A stretch of DNA of 64,000 nt from Mycolicibacter sinensis (lineage in GTDB: Bacteria; Actinomycetota; Actinomycetes; Mycobacteriales; Mycobacteriaceae): assembly GCF_001667375.1 (NCBI RefSeq), contig NZ_LZIN01000105.1, positions 62,001-126,000 on the forward strand, written 5' to 3'. Positions 47,988 to 56,675 of this stretch are shown piece after piece. Under the pieces are notes generated by a model. That model had not been told where the DNA came from. It saw only the letters and a list, made by a program, of their open reading frames with translations, and made no database searches. The translations under genes and the position numbers were made by a program. Within the stretch, counting starts at the first letter, position 1. Each line of letters opens with the position of its first letter.

Positions 47988-49364
47988 GTGCCCGCAATTG
48001 CCACCACCAACCCGGCGACCGGGGAGACGGTCAAGACGTTCACCGCAGCCACCGAGGCGCAGATCGAGGCCGCGATCGCTCGCGCCGCGGCCCGCTTCAC
48101 CGACTACCGTCGTACCGATTTCGCCCAGCGCGCTCGGTGGACGCACGCGGCCGCCGACCTGCTGGAGGCCGAAGCCGACGAGGTTGCCGCGATGATGACC
48201 CTCGAGATGGGCAAGACGCTGGCCTCCGCCAAGGCCGAAGCACTCAAGTGCGTCAAGGGCTTCCGGTTCTACGCCGACCACAGTGCGGCGTTGTTGGCCG
48301 ACGAGCCCGCCGACGCCTCGTCGGTCAACGCGTCGAAGGCGTTCGCGCGCTACCAGCCGCTCGGGGTGGTGCTGGCGGTGATGCCGTGGAATTTCCCGCT
48401 CTGGCAGGCGGTGCGGTTCGCTGCGCCGGCCCTGATGGCCGGCAACGTCGGCCTGCTCAAACATGCCTCCAATGTGCCGCAGACCGCGCTGTACCTGGCG
48501 GACCTGTTGTCGCGCGCCGGTTTTCCCGACGGCTGTTTCCAGACCCTGTTGATCGGATCGGGCGCTGTCGAGCGAGTGCTGCGCGACCCGCGGGTGGCCG
48601 CGGCAACCCTGACCGGAAGCGAGCCGGCCGGGCGGTCGGTGGCGGCCATCGCCGGCGACGAGGTCAAACACACCGTGCTGGAACTGGGCGGGAGCGACCC
48701 CTTCATCGTGATGCCGTCGGCCGATCTGGAAGCCGCGGTAACCACCGCGGTCAAGGCCCGGGTACAGAACAACGGCCAATCCTGTATCGCGGCCAAGCGG
48801 TTCATCGTCCACACCGACATCTACGACGACTTCGTGGCCAAGTTCACCGATCAGATGTCGGCGCTGCGGGTCGGCGATCCCACCGACCCCGACACCGACG
48901 TCGGGCCGCTGGCCACCGAGCAGGGCCGCGACGAGGTCGAGCAGCAGGTCGACACCGCGGCCGCGGCGGGTGCGGTGATCCGTTGCGGCGGGAAGCGACT
49001 CGACCGCCCGGGCTGGTTCTACCCGCCCACCGTGGTCACCGACATCACCCGCGACATGGCGTTGTACACCGAGGAGGTGTTCGGTCCGGTGGCATCGGTC
49101 TACCGCGCCGCCGGTATCGACGAGGCCATCGAGATCGCCAATGCCACCACCTTCGGGCTGGGATCCAACGCCTGGACCCGCGACGAAGCCGAGATCAGCC
49201 GCTTCGCCGACGAGATCGAAGCCGGGCAGGTGTTCATCAACGGGATGACGGTGTCCTACCCGGAGCTGCCGTTCGGCGGGATCAAGCGGTCAGGCTACGG
49301 CCGGGAGTTGTCCGGGCACGGCATTCGCGAGTTCTGCAACCTCAAGACGGTGTGGGTGGCCTGA
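47988..49364 (+). CDS. gabD1: Succinate-semialdehyde dehydrogenase (NADP+) GabD1
   Basis: This 458-residue aldehyde dehydrogenase oxidises succinic semialdehyde to succinate, which feeds the TCA cycle and SDH. Catalytic residues are the Cys of NNGQSCIAAKRF and the Glu of VLELGGSDPF. The oxyanion Asn is in MPWNFPLWQ. The cofactor region FTGS-equivalent is TLTGSEPAGRSVA. It matches Rv0234c. The GTG start follows GAAGGAGG. The stop is 6 bp from the convergent R2lox gene, so the two 3' ends practically touch and no room for a separate terminator remains. Confidence 0.93.
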   Translation: MPAIATTNPATGETVKTFTAATEAQIEAAIARAAARFTDYRRTDFAQRARWTHAAADLLEAEADEVAAMMTLEMGKTLASAKAEALKCVKGFRFYADHSAALLADEPADASSVNASKAFARYQPLGVVLAVMPWNFPLWQAVRFAAPALMAGNVGLLKHASNVPQTALYLADLLSRAGFPDGCFQTLLIGSGAVERVLRDPRVAAATLTGSEPAGRSVAAIAGDEVKHTVLELGGSDPFIVMPSADLEAAVTTAVKARVQNNGQSCIAAKRFIVHTDIYDDFVAKFTDQMSALRVGDPTDPDTDVGPLATEQGRDEVEQQVDTAAAAGAVIRCGGKRLDRPGWFYPPTVVTDITRDMALYTEEVFGPVASVYRAAGIDEAIEIANATTFGLGSNAWTRDEAEISRFADEIEAGQVFINGMTVSYPELPFGGIKRSGYGRELSGHGIREFCNLKTVWVA

Positions 49365-49370
49365 ACCGGT

Positions 49371-50315
49371 TCAGGCGGAGGCGGCCGCCAGCATTTTGCT
49401 GTCCTCATCGGCGAAGGTGTCCTCCAGTTGCACCGGGCTGTAGTCCAGGTCGATCTCGCCGACCGGGCGGCCGCGGGCGCTGCTGATCGTGCCGAACCGC
49501 CGCATTCCCTTGTCCATCGCGTAGTTGAACACCACTTCGGGGGACAGGCCGAATGGGGTGTCGCCGCCGTAGATCGCGTCACCCTCGGCGGTGTAGCTCC
49601 CCAACAGCGGCATGAGCTCGTTCATGCGCGCCTCGAACACCGTCCAGTTGGCGTCGTCGGCGGCGACGTGGCGCCGACAGGTGAAGGTGCCCCAGGCCAT
49701 GTGGCGTCGCTCGTCGTCGGCGATGTGCCCGACCAGCGCCTGCATGCCGGGCAATATGCCGCGCTCCACGCAGATCCGGTGCCAGGCGTAGTAGCCGGTC
49801 AGCGCCAACGTGCCCTCGACGAAATGGTTGTAGGTCACCGCCGCCCGAACCTGTGCCACCGGTGAGGGATCATCCGACAACGCTCCGAGCGATTCCGGCA
49901 GCTCCTCGTTGAAGATCCGCAGATAGGTCGGAAGCGGCTCGAGGTAGCTGTCCAGCTGCTCGGTGATTCCGACCGCGTCGAGCCACATCCGGAACACCTG
50001 GGTGTGTTTGGCCTCCTCGAAGGCGAACTGGGTCAGATACATCTCGTCACCGAGCCGGCCCTCGGCGCGCATCGCCGCCATGAACGGCTGGATGTCCTGG
50101 GTCACCGACTCCTCACCGGCGATGAACTGCGCGCACAGCCGGGTGGCGTAGTCGCGTTCCCGGTCGGTCAGCGATTCCCAGTCCTGCCGGTCGCGGGAGA
50201 AGTCGATGTCGGCGGGATTCCAGAATTTCGCGTTGCCACCGGCGAACAGCTTGAGCGGCAGACTGTCCCAGTTCAGTCCGCCCGCCGCCAGTGAGTCGAA
50301 GTGGGTACGGGTCAT
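49371..50315 (-). CDS. R2-like ligand-binding oxidase (R2lox; annotated NrdB in M. tuberculosis)
   Basis: This 314-residue ferritin-fold protein carries a Mn/Fe centre. All ligands known from the M. tuberculosis protein Rv0233 are conserved at the same numbers: Glu68, Glu101, His104, Glu167, Glu202, His205. The residues of the ether cross-link, Val71 and Tyr162, are also present. R2lox proteins bind a long-chain fatty acid and are proposed oxidases rather than ribonucleotide-reductase subunits, so an NrdB name would be misleading. ATG start after GAAGGAGG. The gene overlaps the stop of the upstream TetR gene by four bases, so both form an operon and the regulator probably controls the oxidase. 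Confidence 0.93.
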   Translation of the reverse strand: MTRTHFDSLAAGGLNWDSLPLKLFAGGNAKFWNPADIDFSRDRQDWESLTDRERDYATRLCAQFIAGEESVTQDIQPFMAAMRAEGRLGDEMYLTQFAFEEAKHTQVFRMWLDAVGITEQLDSYLEPLPTYLRIFNEELPESLGALSDDPSPVAQVRAAVTYNHFVEGTLALTGYYAWHRICVERGILPGMQALVGHIADDERRHMAWGTFTCRRHVAADDANWTVFEARMNELMPLLGSYTAEGDAIYGGDTPFGLSPEVVFNYAMDKGMRRFGTISSARGRPVGEIDLDYSPVQLEDTFADEDSKMLAAASA

Positions 50316-50995
50316 GGAACTGCCTCCTTCGAGTGGTGCCGATGGCGAGTTGTCTCGCCGCCGAATGCCGCGGCCAGCACGGCGACCAGCCGGCGTACCG
50401 CCAGGGCCGGTAGTTCGGGGGTGGGCTCGTCGAGTCCGAGGATGGGATCGATGCCGCGCAGGTAAGGCGCCAGCGCCAGATGCGGAAAGATCAACAGCAG
50501 CAACGACAGCAGCGCGTCGGTGTCGGCGTCGGCGCGCAGGTCGCCGCGGTCCCGCGCCTCCCGCACCAGGGGGCGCAGCACCTCCAGATAGTGCCGGTGG
50601 ATGACGGTCCGCACGCTGATCCTTGCGTCGGTGTCGACTTCCAGGCTGGCCGCGGCGTGCAGCGCCCGCTCCCGCGGATGGTCGGCGAAATAGGCGACCC
50701 ACACGTCGAGCATGTCGGTGAGGAACTCGAAGAACGGCCGGCTGGAGTCGAGTTCGACGATCTGTCGCTCCATGTAGGACCGCACCCGCTGACCGGCGGT
50801 GTCGGCGACGAACGCGTACAGGTCGGCCTTGTCGGCGAAGTACTGGAACAGACTGCCCTTGGCGACCTTGGCCCGCCGGGCGATGACGTTGAGGCTGCCG
50901 TGCGAGAAGCCGCGCGCGCTGAACTCCGCCTCGGCGGCCTCCAGCACGGCGGCCCGGCGCGCCGGGTCGACCCGTCCCCACGTCACCGTCGGCAT
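50312..50995 (-). CDS. TetR-family regulator upstream of R2lox, Rv0232-like
   Basis: This 227-residue TetR regulator has its helix-turn-helix at about residues 10-60 ([48 protein letters not shown]) and a large helical effector domain. Its stop overlaps the R2lox ATG (ATGA), giving translational coupling. A perfect dyad ATGACCA-N-TGGTCAT lies 18 bp upstream of the start and is the likely operator. Because R2lox binds a fatty acid, a lipid effector is reasonable, but this is inferred. A short Arg/His-rich tail ends the protein. Confidence 0.9.
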   Translation of the reverse strand: MPTVTWGRVDPARRAAVLEAAEAEFSARGFSHGSLNVIARRAKVAKGSLFQYFADKADLYAFVADTAGQRVRSYMERQIVELDSSRPFFEFLTDMLDVWVAYFADHPRERALHAAASLEVDTDARISVRTVIHRHYLEVLRPLVREARDRGDLRADADTDALLSLLLLIFPHLALAPYLRGIDPILGLDEPTPELPALAVRRLVAVLAAAFGGETTRHRHHSKEAVP

Positions 50996-51012
50996 CGGAC
51001 CACCTCACTGGA

Positions 51013-51027
51013 ATGACCACTGGTCAT
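51013..51027. promoter_or_regulatory. Palindromic operator of the R2lox operon
   Basis: ATGACCA-C-TGGTCAT is a perfect 7-1-7 palindrome. It sits inside a wider imperfect dyad, CACCTCACT on the left and AGTGTGAGGTG on the right. It lies 18 bp before the TetR start and 37 bp past the wrbA-like stop, as expected for autoregulation. Confidence 0.6.
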
Positions 51028-51063
51028 CCTAGTGTGAGGTGCGTCACGCCACAAGAGGGTCGG

Positions 51064-51684
51064 TCAAACGCGGGCCGCTGGCCCACCGAGCTTGGCGGCG
51101 ACGCCAACCACGCGGGCGGCCAGGTGATCGAGCGCGGCGAGGGTGGTCTCGTCCAGCTCGTTCTGGTTCTCCGGGCCGGTGATGTGCCCGACCCCGTAGG
51201 GGTTGCCGTCGGCGAACTTGATCGGATCGGTGTAGCCCGGCGGCACCAGGATCCCGCCGAAGTGCATCAGCGAGACGTAGAGATTCAGCAGCGTGGCCTC
51301 CTGCCCGCCGTGCGTGGTCTGGCTGGAGGTGAAGCCGGCGTAGACCTTGTCGGCGAGCGCACCCTTGGCCCACAGCCCGCCCAGCGAGTCGAGGAAGGTC
51401 CGGAATTGCGCTGCCGGAGACCCGAACCGGGTGGGCGAGCCGAAGATGACGGCGTCGGCCCAGACGATATCGTCGCCGGTGGCAGCCGGCAGGTCCTTGG
51501 TCGCCTCGTAGTTGGCGGTCCACGCCGGGTTGTGCGCGAAGGTGGCCGGGTCCCGGGTCTCCTCGATGTGGCGCAGCCGCACCTCGGCGCCCGCCGACTC
51601 ACCCGCCTTCGCCACCCGTTGCGCCATCGCGGTGCCGTGTCCGGTGGCCGAGTAGTAGATCACCGCCAACTTCGTCATTTTCAT
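51064..51684 (-). CDS. WrbA-type NAD(P)H:quinone oxidoreductase (flavodoxin fold)
   Basis: This 206-residue FMN protein of the flavodoxin/WrbA group reduces quinones by two electrons. The FMN phosphate loop is YYSATGHGTAMAQ near residue 10. The GSPTRFGSPAAQFRTFLDSLGGLW block near 105 and the late GPENQNELDETTLAALDHLAARVV are typical. It is the third gene of a flavin-oxidoreductase operon, 6 bp after the FMN reductase gene. Protection from quinone or redox stress is a sensible role in this setting. Confidence 0.9.
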   Translation of the reverse strand: MKMTKLAVIYYSATGHGTAMAQRVAKAGESAGAEVRLRHIEETRDPATFAHNPAWTANYEATKDLPAATGDDIVWADAVIFGSPTRFGSPAAQFRTFLDSLGGLWAKGALADKVYAGFTSSQTTHGGQEATLLNLYVSLMHFGGILVPPGYTDPIKFADGNPYGVGHITGPENQNELDETTLAALDHLAARVVGVAAKLGGPAARV

Positions 51685-51690
51685 TGCTCC

Positions 51691-52290
51691 TTACTGTTGG
51701 GCGCCTGCGAGCAGGCGGTGCATCTCATCGAGTTCGGCGCTGACCGTATCGTCGCGCCCGGGTTCGCGCCGTTCCAGAAGTCGGGCGAAGTCGTTGGCCG
51801 CCTGGGTGATCCGCTCGTCGAGCCCGCGCGCACCGAAGTCCGACGTCGCGGCGTAGACCCCAGTGGGCGACACCAGCGCGTGCAGATAGGTGAACATCGG
51901 CCGCAGGGCATGATCGAGCACCAGGGAGTGCCGCTCGGTTCCGCCGGTTGCTGCGATGAGCACCGGCGTGCCGTTGAGGGTCTGCTCGGGTAGTACGTCG
52001 AAGAACGACTTGAACAACCCGCTGAAGGTCGCATTGAACGTCGGCGTCACCGCGATCAGCCCGTCGCAGCCGGCGACCTTCTCGAAGGCCTGCTCCAGCT
52101 CCGGTGAGGCGAAGCCGGTCAGCATGGCGTCGGTAATCGCCCGGGCCAGGCGCCGCAGGTCGATCACCTCGATGTCGACTTCAATACCGTCCAAGCCGAG
52201 CTCGGCGCGTACCGCGGCACCGAGCCGGTCGGCCAGCAGCCGGGTGGACGACGGCTCACGCAGCCCACCGCTGATCACCACGAGGTTCAT
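51691..52290 (-). CDS. NADPH-dependent FMN reductase (CE1759-type)
   Basis: This 199-residue flavodoxin-like FMN reductase starts with VVISGGLREPSSTRLLADRLG, where the SxxSxTR loop binds the FMN phosphate. GLIAVTPTFNATFSGLFKSFFDVLP is the dimer/FMN segment. Such proteins supply reduced FMN to partner monooxygenases. The start overlaps the stop of the luciferase-like monooxygenase gene by four bases, so the two are coupled and very likely work as reductase and oxygenase components. Confidence 0.88.
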   Translation of the reverse strand: MNLVVISGGLREPSSTRLLADRLGAAVRAELGLDGIEVDIEVIDLRRLARAITDAMLTGFASPELEQAFEKVAGCDGLIAVTPTFNATFSGLFKSFFDVLPEQTLNGTPVLIAATGGTERHSLVLDHALRPMFTYLHALVSPTGVYAATSDFGARGLDERITQAANDFARLLERREPGRDDTVSAELDEMHRLLAGAQQ

Positions 52291-53399
52291 GACGCCTCTT
52301 GCATCTCGGACCGGCTCGCGGCCCGAACCAGGGACTGGTGCGTGGGCGCGCCGGGCACGTGCGCCGGACGGCCGACGGTAAATTCCTTGCGCAGCAACGG
52401 GATAACGTGCTCGCCCAGCAGGTCAAGCTGTTCGAGCACCGTCTTGAGCGGCAAGCCGGCGTGGTCGACCAGGAACAGCTGGCGCTGGTAGTCGCCGGCG
52501 TAGTCCCGGAAGCCCAGGGTCTTGTCGATGACCTGCTGCGGTGAGCCGACGGTCAGCGGGGTCTGCGCGCTGAACTCCTCCAGGCTGGGGCCGTGCCCAT
52601 AGACCGGAGCGTTGTCGAAGTAGGGCCGGAACTCGTTCACGGCGTCCTGACTGTTGGGCCGGATGAACACCTGCCCGCCCAGGCCCACGATCGCCTGGTC
52701 GGCGCTGCCGTGGCCGTAGTGCTCGAAGCGCTGCCGGTAGAGCTGCACCATCCGCTTGGTGTGCGACGGCGGCCAGAAGATGTGGTTGGCGAAGAAGCCG
52801 TCGCCGTAATGCGCGGCCAGTTCGGCGATCTCGGGACTGCGGATCGCACCGTGCCAGACGAACGGGGGAACCCCGTCCAGCGGCCGCGGCGCCAAGGTGA
52901 AGCCGTGCAACGGGGTGCGGTGCTCCCCGCTCCAGTCGACGACGTCCTCACGCCACAGCCGGCGCAACAGCTGATAATTCTCCACCGTCAGCGGTAGGGC
53001 GGCCCGAATGTCCTTGCCGAACCAGGGGTACACCGGACCGGTGTTGCCGCGCCCGAGCATCAAGTCAACCCGGCCGTCGGCGAGGTGCTGCAGCACGCTG
53101 TAGTCCTCGGCGAGCTTCACCGGGTCGTTGGTGGTGATCAAGGTGGTGGCGGTGGTCAGCTGTATCCGTTGGGTCTGCGCCGCGATGTAGCCCAGCAGGG
53201 TGGTGGGCGATGAGGGCACGAACGGCGGGTTGTGGTGTTCACCGGTAGCGAAGACGTCCAGGCCGACCTCCTCGGCCTTTTTGGCGATCGCCACGGTCGC
53301 CTTGATCCGCTCAGCCTCGGTCGGCTTGCGGCCCGTGGTCGGGTCGGCGGTGACATCCCCGATGGTGAAGATGCCGAACTGCATACCAGTGCTCGACAC
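52287..53399 (-). CDS. LLM-class flavin-dependent oxidoreductase (CE1758-type)
   Basis: This 370-residue luciferase-like monooxygenase uses reduced flavin (FMNH2, possibly F420). The TIM-barrel features are FGIFTIGDV at the start, DVFATGEHHNPPFVPSSP, VDLMLGRGNTGPVYPWFG and the late DYQRQLFLVDHAGLP. The GTG at 53399 has AGGAGGG 6 bp upstream. The open frame reaches 53414, and an internal ATG at 53384 (MQFGIF) is another option. It is the first gene of the operon with the FMN reductase and WrbA-like genes, and is divergent from a MarR gene that probably regulates it. The substrate is unknown. Confidence 0.9.
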   Translation of the reverse strand: MSSTGMQFGIFTIGDVTADPTTGRKPTEAERIKATVAIAKKAEEVGLDVFATGEHHNPPFVPSSPTTLLGYIAAQTQRIQLTTATTLITTNDPVKLAEDYSVLQHLADGRVDLMLGRGNTGPVYPWFGKDIRAALPLTVENYQLLRRLWREDVVDWSGEHRTPLHGFTLAPRPLDGVPPFVWHGAIRSPEIAELAAHYGDGFFANHIFWPPSHTKRMVQLYRQRFEHYGHGSADQAIVGLGGQVFIRPNSQDAVNEFRPYFDNAPVYGHGPSLEEFSAQTPLTVGSPQQVIDKTLGFRDYAGDYQRQLFLVDHAGLPLKTVLEQLDLLGEHVIPLLRKEFTVGRPAHVPGAPTHQSLVRAASRSEMQEAS

Positions 53400-53513
53400 G
53401 ATGGCCCTCCTCATGTTCGCTACTCTATCCGATAGTTGACAACGAAACTACTTTGCCGGCTATTCCAGCAGTTATCGCGGGCAACTCGTTGCGAAATCAA
53501 CTACTCTGGAGGC

Positions 53514-53972
53514 ATGGAAACGCAGTGGCTGAGCCCGGAAGAACATCGGATGTGGCGCGGGTACCTCGACAGCACCCGACTGCTGCTACGTGCCCTGGAC
53601 CGGCAACTGGTTACCGACGCGCGGCTCAACCTGTCCGACTTCGAGATCCTCGCGCTGCTGTCCGAGGCCCCGGGGAAGCGGATGCGGATGAACGAGTTGG
53701 CCGACATCACCGTGACGACCCGCAGCGGGGTCACCCGGGCGGTCAAGCGGCTGGCCGACGCCGGCTGGGTTCACCAGACCAAGTGCGACGAGGACAAGCG
53801 CGGCCTGTATGCCGAGCTCACCGAGGCGGGGACGGAGAAGTTGGCCGAGGCGGCGCCCGGGCACGTCGAGGCGGTGCGCGCCAACCTCTTCGATCTGCTC
53901 AGCCCGCGCGAGGTGGAACAGTTCGCCCACTCCTACGCGCAGATCCGCGACAACCTGGCGAAGAGCTCGTAG
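53514..53972 (+). CDS. MarR-family regulator
   Basis: This 152-residue winged-helix regulator (METQWLSPEEHRMWRGYLDSTRLLLRALDRQL) has the DNA-binding region RMRMNELADITVTTRSGVTRAVKRLADAGWVHQTKCDEDKRGLYAELTEAG. There is a single Cys in the wing (TKCDEDKR), which could sense electrophiles. ATG with TCTGGAGG upstream. The 114-bp gap to the divergent LLM gene holds a CTATC-N-GATAG dyad (53425-53435) and two AACTACT repeats that may be its operators. Control of the flavin-oxidoreductase operon is inferred. Confidence 0.9.
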   Translation: METQWLSPEEHRMWRGYLDSTRLLLRALDRQLVTDARLNLSDFEILALLSEAPGKRMRMNELADITVTTRSGVTRAVKRLADAGWVHQTKCDEDKRGLYAELTEAGTEKLAEAAPGHVEAVRANLFDLLSPREVEQFAHSYAQIRDNLAKSS

Positions 53973-53975
53973 GCG

Positions 53976-54935
53976 TTACCTGGTCGCCGCGTGCCCCAGC
54001 ATCTCGAGGAGGTCCAGGGCGTGCCGGTCCAGGCGCCGATCCTCGTCAGTGACCGGACTCCACTGCCGGAGGGTCATCGCGCGGCCGTCGTCGTCGAGCG
54101 CCGCGAACAGCGCCATCGCATGAGCCGCGATCTCGCCGACACCGGAGCGCACGTCGGAGGACTGAACATGCACGCTGATGTACATCCGCCGGGCGGAGGT
54201 GTGGATCAGCCTGGCGCGGACCTCGATCATGGTGCCGATCACGATCGGTCGATAGAACCGGATCCCGTTGATCCGAGAGGCGACCACGTCGCCACCGGCC
54301 CACTGCGCAGCGCACAGATAGGCCGCTTCGTCTATCCAGCGCATCACCTTGCCGCCGTGCACTTTTCCGCCCCAGTTGACGTCGGTGGGTGCGGCAAGGA
54401 ACCGCAGGACAGCGCACGGCGCAGAACCGTCGTCGCTGTAGTCCTGCGCGGCCAGGGCGGCGTCGATGTCGGCGCGCATGGCCGCACGATGCTGGGCGGC
54501 CAGTCGCAGACGCTGCTCCGCGTCCGTGCCAGGCGTGAACGTCGGCACGCCGACCGGCTTGCCGGCGTCGTCGACCGCGATGAACACCGCGAGGCACTGA
54601 GCCGTCCTGGTCAGTTCCCCGGTGCGCGGATCACCGGAGGACACCGTGATGACCAGGTGCATGCTGCTGCGACCGGTATCCGCGATCCGGGCGTTGATCT
54701 CGACGAGTTCGCCCACCGCGATCGGTCTGTTGAACCGGATGTCACCGATGAAGGCGGTCACGCAGTACCGCCCGCTCCACTGCGCGGCACAGGCATACCC
54801 GGCCTTGTCCACCCACTCCAGCACGTGCCCGCCGTCGATTCGCTCGCCGTAGCCGACATCGGTGGCCTTTGCCAGGAATCGCAGGGTGGTACTCGACCGC
54901 GGCCGTCCCGCCGGTTGAGATACCTGAGACGACAT
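53976..54935 (-). CDS. Double-hotdog acyl-CoA thioesterase (BFIT/ACOT-type)
   Basis: This 319-residue protein contains two hotdog thioesterase domains (about 15-150 and 180-315). Each has the consensus TDVxxGxxxxGGxVxxWxDxAxYxCAAQW. The family hydrolyses acyl-CoAs to free acid and CoA in the cytosol. Domain one carries RFLAKATDVGYGERIDGG and domain two RFLAAPTDVNWGGKVHGG, with the usual Asn/Asp differences between halves. The frame extends to 55025, but ATG 54935 has GGGGGAGG seven bases upstream and gives the right domain border. It nearly abuts the MarR gene (3-bp gap) and is divergent from the phosphotriesterase gene. Confidence 0.88.
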   Translation of the reverse strand: MSSQVSQPAGRPRSSTTLRFLAKATDVGYGERIDGGHVLEWVDKAGYACAAQWSGRYCVTAFIGDIRFNRPIAVGELVEINARIADTGRSSMHLVITVSSGDPRTGELTRTAQCLAVFIAVDDAGKPVGVPTFTPGTDAEQRLRLAAQHRAAMRADIDAALAAQDYSDDGSAPCAVLRFLAAPTDVNWGGKVHGGKVMRWIDEAAYLCAAQWAGGDVVASRINGIRFYRPIVIGTMIEVRARLIHTSARRMYISVHVQSSDVRSGVGEIAAHAMALFAALDDDGRAMTLRQWSPVTDEDRRLDRHALDLLEMLGHAATR

Positions 54936-55018
54936 GGGATTACCTCCCCCTGCGGCGGGATTGCGGACCTGACACCAATTCTCGGCGAGGATCGCCGGTA
55001 TCTCCCTAATATCAAGCC

Positions 55019-55996
55019 ATGTCACAGCTAAGCACCGTGCGCGGGCCGATCGACACCGCCGACCTCGGCGTCACCCTGATGCACGAGCACGTGTTCATCA
55101 TGACCACCGAGATCGCCCAGAACTACCCGGAGGCGTGGGGTGACGAGGACGCCCGGGTGGCCGATGCGATCACCCGGCTCAATGAGTTGAAGGCCGCCGG
55201 GGTCGACACCATCGTCGATCTGACCGTGATCGGGCTGGGCCGCTACATCCCGCGCATCGCCCGGGTCGCCGCCGGCACCGAACTGAACATCGTGGTAGCC
55301 ACCGGCGTCTACACCTACAACGATGTGCCGTTCTTCTTCCACTACCGGGGCCCCGGCACCATGCTGGACGGCCCGGAGCTCATGGCGGACATGTTCGTCC
55401 GCGACATCGAGTCCGGCATCGCCGACACCGGGATCAAGGCGGCAATCCTCAAATGCGCCACCGACGAGCCCGGTGTGACCCCCGGCGTCGAGCGGGTACT
55501 GCGCGCGGTCGCCCAGGCTCACCGGCGCACCGGAGCGCCGATCTCCACCCACACCCACGCCGGGCTGCGCCGCGGCCTGGAACAGCAGCGCATCTTCGAA
55601 GAAGAAGGCGTCGACTTGTCCCGGGTGGTGATCGGGCACTCCGGAGACAGCACCGACCTGGGTTACCTGGAGGAGCTGATCGCCGCCGGCTCGTATCTGG
55701 GCATGGACCGGTTCGGCATCGACCTGATCCTGCCGTTCGAAGACCGGGTCAACACGGTGGCGCAGCTGTGCGAGCGCGGCCATGCCGACAAGATGGTGCT
55801 CTCCCACGACGCCAACTGCTACTTCGATGCACTGCCCGCCGAGCTGAGCTCGGTGGCGGCCCCGAACTGGCACTACCTGCACATCCACCACGACGTGATC
55901 CCGGCGTTGCGGCAGCGCGGGGTCACCGACGATCAGCTGCGCACCATGCTGGTGGACAACCCGCGCAAGATCTTCGAGAACTCCGAGGCTTACTGA
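55019..55996 (+). CDS. php: Phosphotriesterase-like lactonase (PPH/Php)
   Basis: This 325-residue amidohydrolase has a binuclear metal site: His22 and His24 (MHEHVF), the carbamylated Lys145 (AILKCATDE), His178 (STHTH), His207 (GHSGD) and Asp264 (LSHDAN). All ligands are intact. Members, including M. tuberculosis PPH (Rv0230c), hydrolyse lactones such as N-acyl-homoserine lactones and have promiscuous phosphotriesterase activity. The gene follows the reference order. It is divergent from the thioesterase and ends 7 bp before the convergent TetR gene. Confidence 0.93.
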   Translation: MSQLSTVRGPIDTADLGVTLMHEHVFIMTTEIAQNYPEAWGDEDARVADAITRLNELKAAGVDTIVDLTVIGLGRYIPRIARVAAGTELNIVVATGVYTYNDVPFFFHYRGPGTMLDGPELMADMFVRDIESGIADTGIKAAILKCATDEPGVTPGVERVLRAVAQAHRRTGAPISTHTHAGLRRGLEQQRIFEEEGVDLSRVVIGHSGDSTDLGYLEELIAAGSYLGMDRFGIDLILPFEDRVNTVAQLCERGHADKMVLSHDANCYFDALPAELSSVAAPNWHYLHIHHDVIPALRQRGVTDDQLRTMLVDNPRKIFENSEAY

Positions 55997-56002
55997 GCGC
56001 GC

Positions 56003-56620
56003 TCAGTCGTGCGCGGTTCGGCTCACGGCGGTGAACTGAATCGACCGCAGCAGCGCCCGCAGCCGCTCCGGCGAAGCCTTCTCGGGCTCGCTGAGCCGCA
56101 GTTGCAACAGCTCCCGGCCGACGGCGGCCACGACGTGGGCGGTGTAGTCCGGGTCCGGGAGATCCGGCAGGGTGCGCAGCAGTTCGCGCGTGAGAAACCC
56201 GCGGACGCCGGCCTCGGCGCGGGCGAGGCGTTCGTGCAGCTCCGGCGGCGCTCCCTGGGGCGGAAAGAGGAACAACCGCCAGGTCGGCGCGTGACTGTCG
56301 GCGGCGTGCAGCACCCCGTCGAAGACGCGCGCCAAAAAACCCTCGGCTTCGGGGTTCTCGGTGCCGGTGATCGCGGCCGCGAACTGGGCGGCGGCCCGAC
56401 CCGCTTCCCGATCAATGAGCGCGACGAAAAGCCCTGCGAGACTGCCGAATTGCTGGTAGATCAGCGAGCGGTTGACGCCGGCCGTCGCCGCGACCCGGTT
56501 CGGCGTGGCGGCGTGGAACCCCTCGGCATCGACGATCGCATGGGTGACGTCGAGGATCTGCTCGCGGCGCGCCTCACCCGTCATCCGCCGACGGCCGCTC
56601 GAGATCACGCTTGACAGCAT
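56003..56620 (-). CDS. TetR-family regulator divergent from the Lcp-like oxygenase gene
   Basis: This 205-residue TetR regulator has its helix-turn-helix at about residues 15-62 (RREQILDVTHAIVDAEGFHAATPNRVAATAGVNRSLIYQQFGSLAGLF). The ATG at 56620 keeps the GRRRMTGEARREQIL N-terminal arm; ATG 56584 would remove it. The start lies only 3 bp from the first of two palindromes in the divergent promoter, so strong autoregulation is likely. It probably also controls the oxygenase gene at 56676. Confidence 0.88.
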   Translation of the reverse strand: MLSSVISSGRRRMTGEARREQILDVTHAIVDAEGFHAATPNRVAATAGVNRSLIYQQFGSLAGLFVALIDREAGRAAAQFAAAITGTENPEAEGFLARVFDGVLHAADSHAPTWRLFLFPPQGAPPELHERLARAEAGVRGFLTRELLRTLPDLPDPDYTAHVVAAVGRELLQLRLSEPEKASPERLRALLRSIQFTAVSRTAHD

Positions 56621-56622
56621 AA

Positions 56623-56661
56623 CTAACGAACTGTTAGCTGTAACTAACGAAACGTTAGTTA
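56623..56661. promoter_or_regulatory. Two palindromic TetR operators
   Basis: Site 1 is CTAAC-N5-GTTAG (56623-56637). Site 2 is TAACTAACG-AAA-CGTTAGTTA (56641-56661), a perfect 9-3-9 dyad. Both share the core CTAACG-N3/4-xGTTAG and their centres are 21 bp apart, which places them on the same DNA face. They lie between the divergent TetR and oxygenase start codons. Confidence 0.7.
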
Positions 56662-56675
56662 CTCGGAGGTCTGCT

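Noticed and set aside
50316-51020. Continuation of the R2lox reading frame upstream to 51020
   Set aside because: The extension is antisense-like low-complexity sequence overlapping the TetR gene in another frame. The ATG at 50315 has a strong Shine-Dalgarno and gives the conserved R2lox N terminus.
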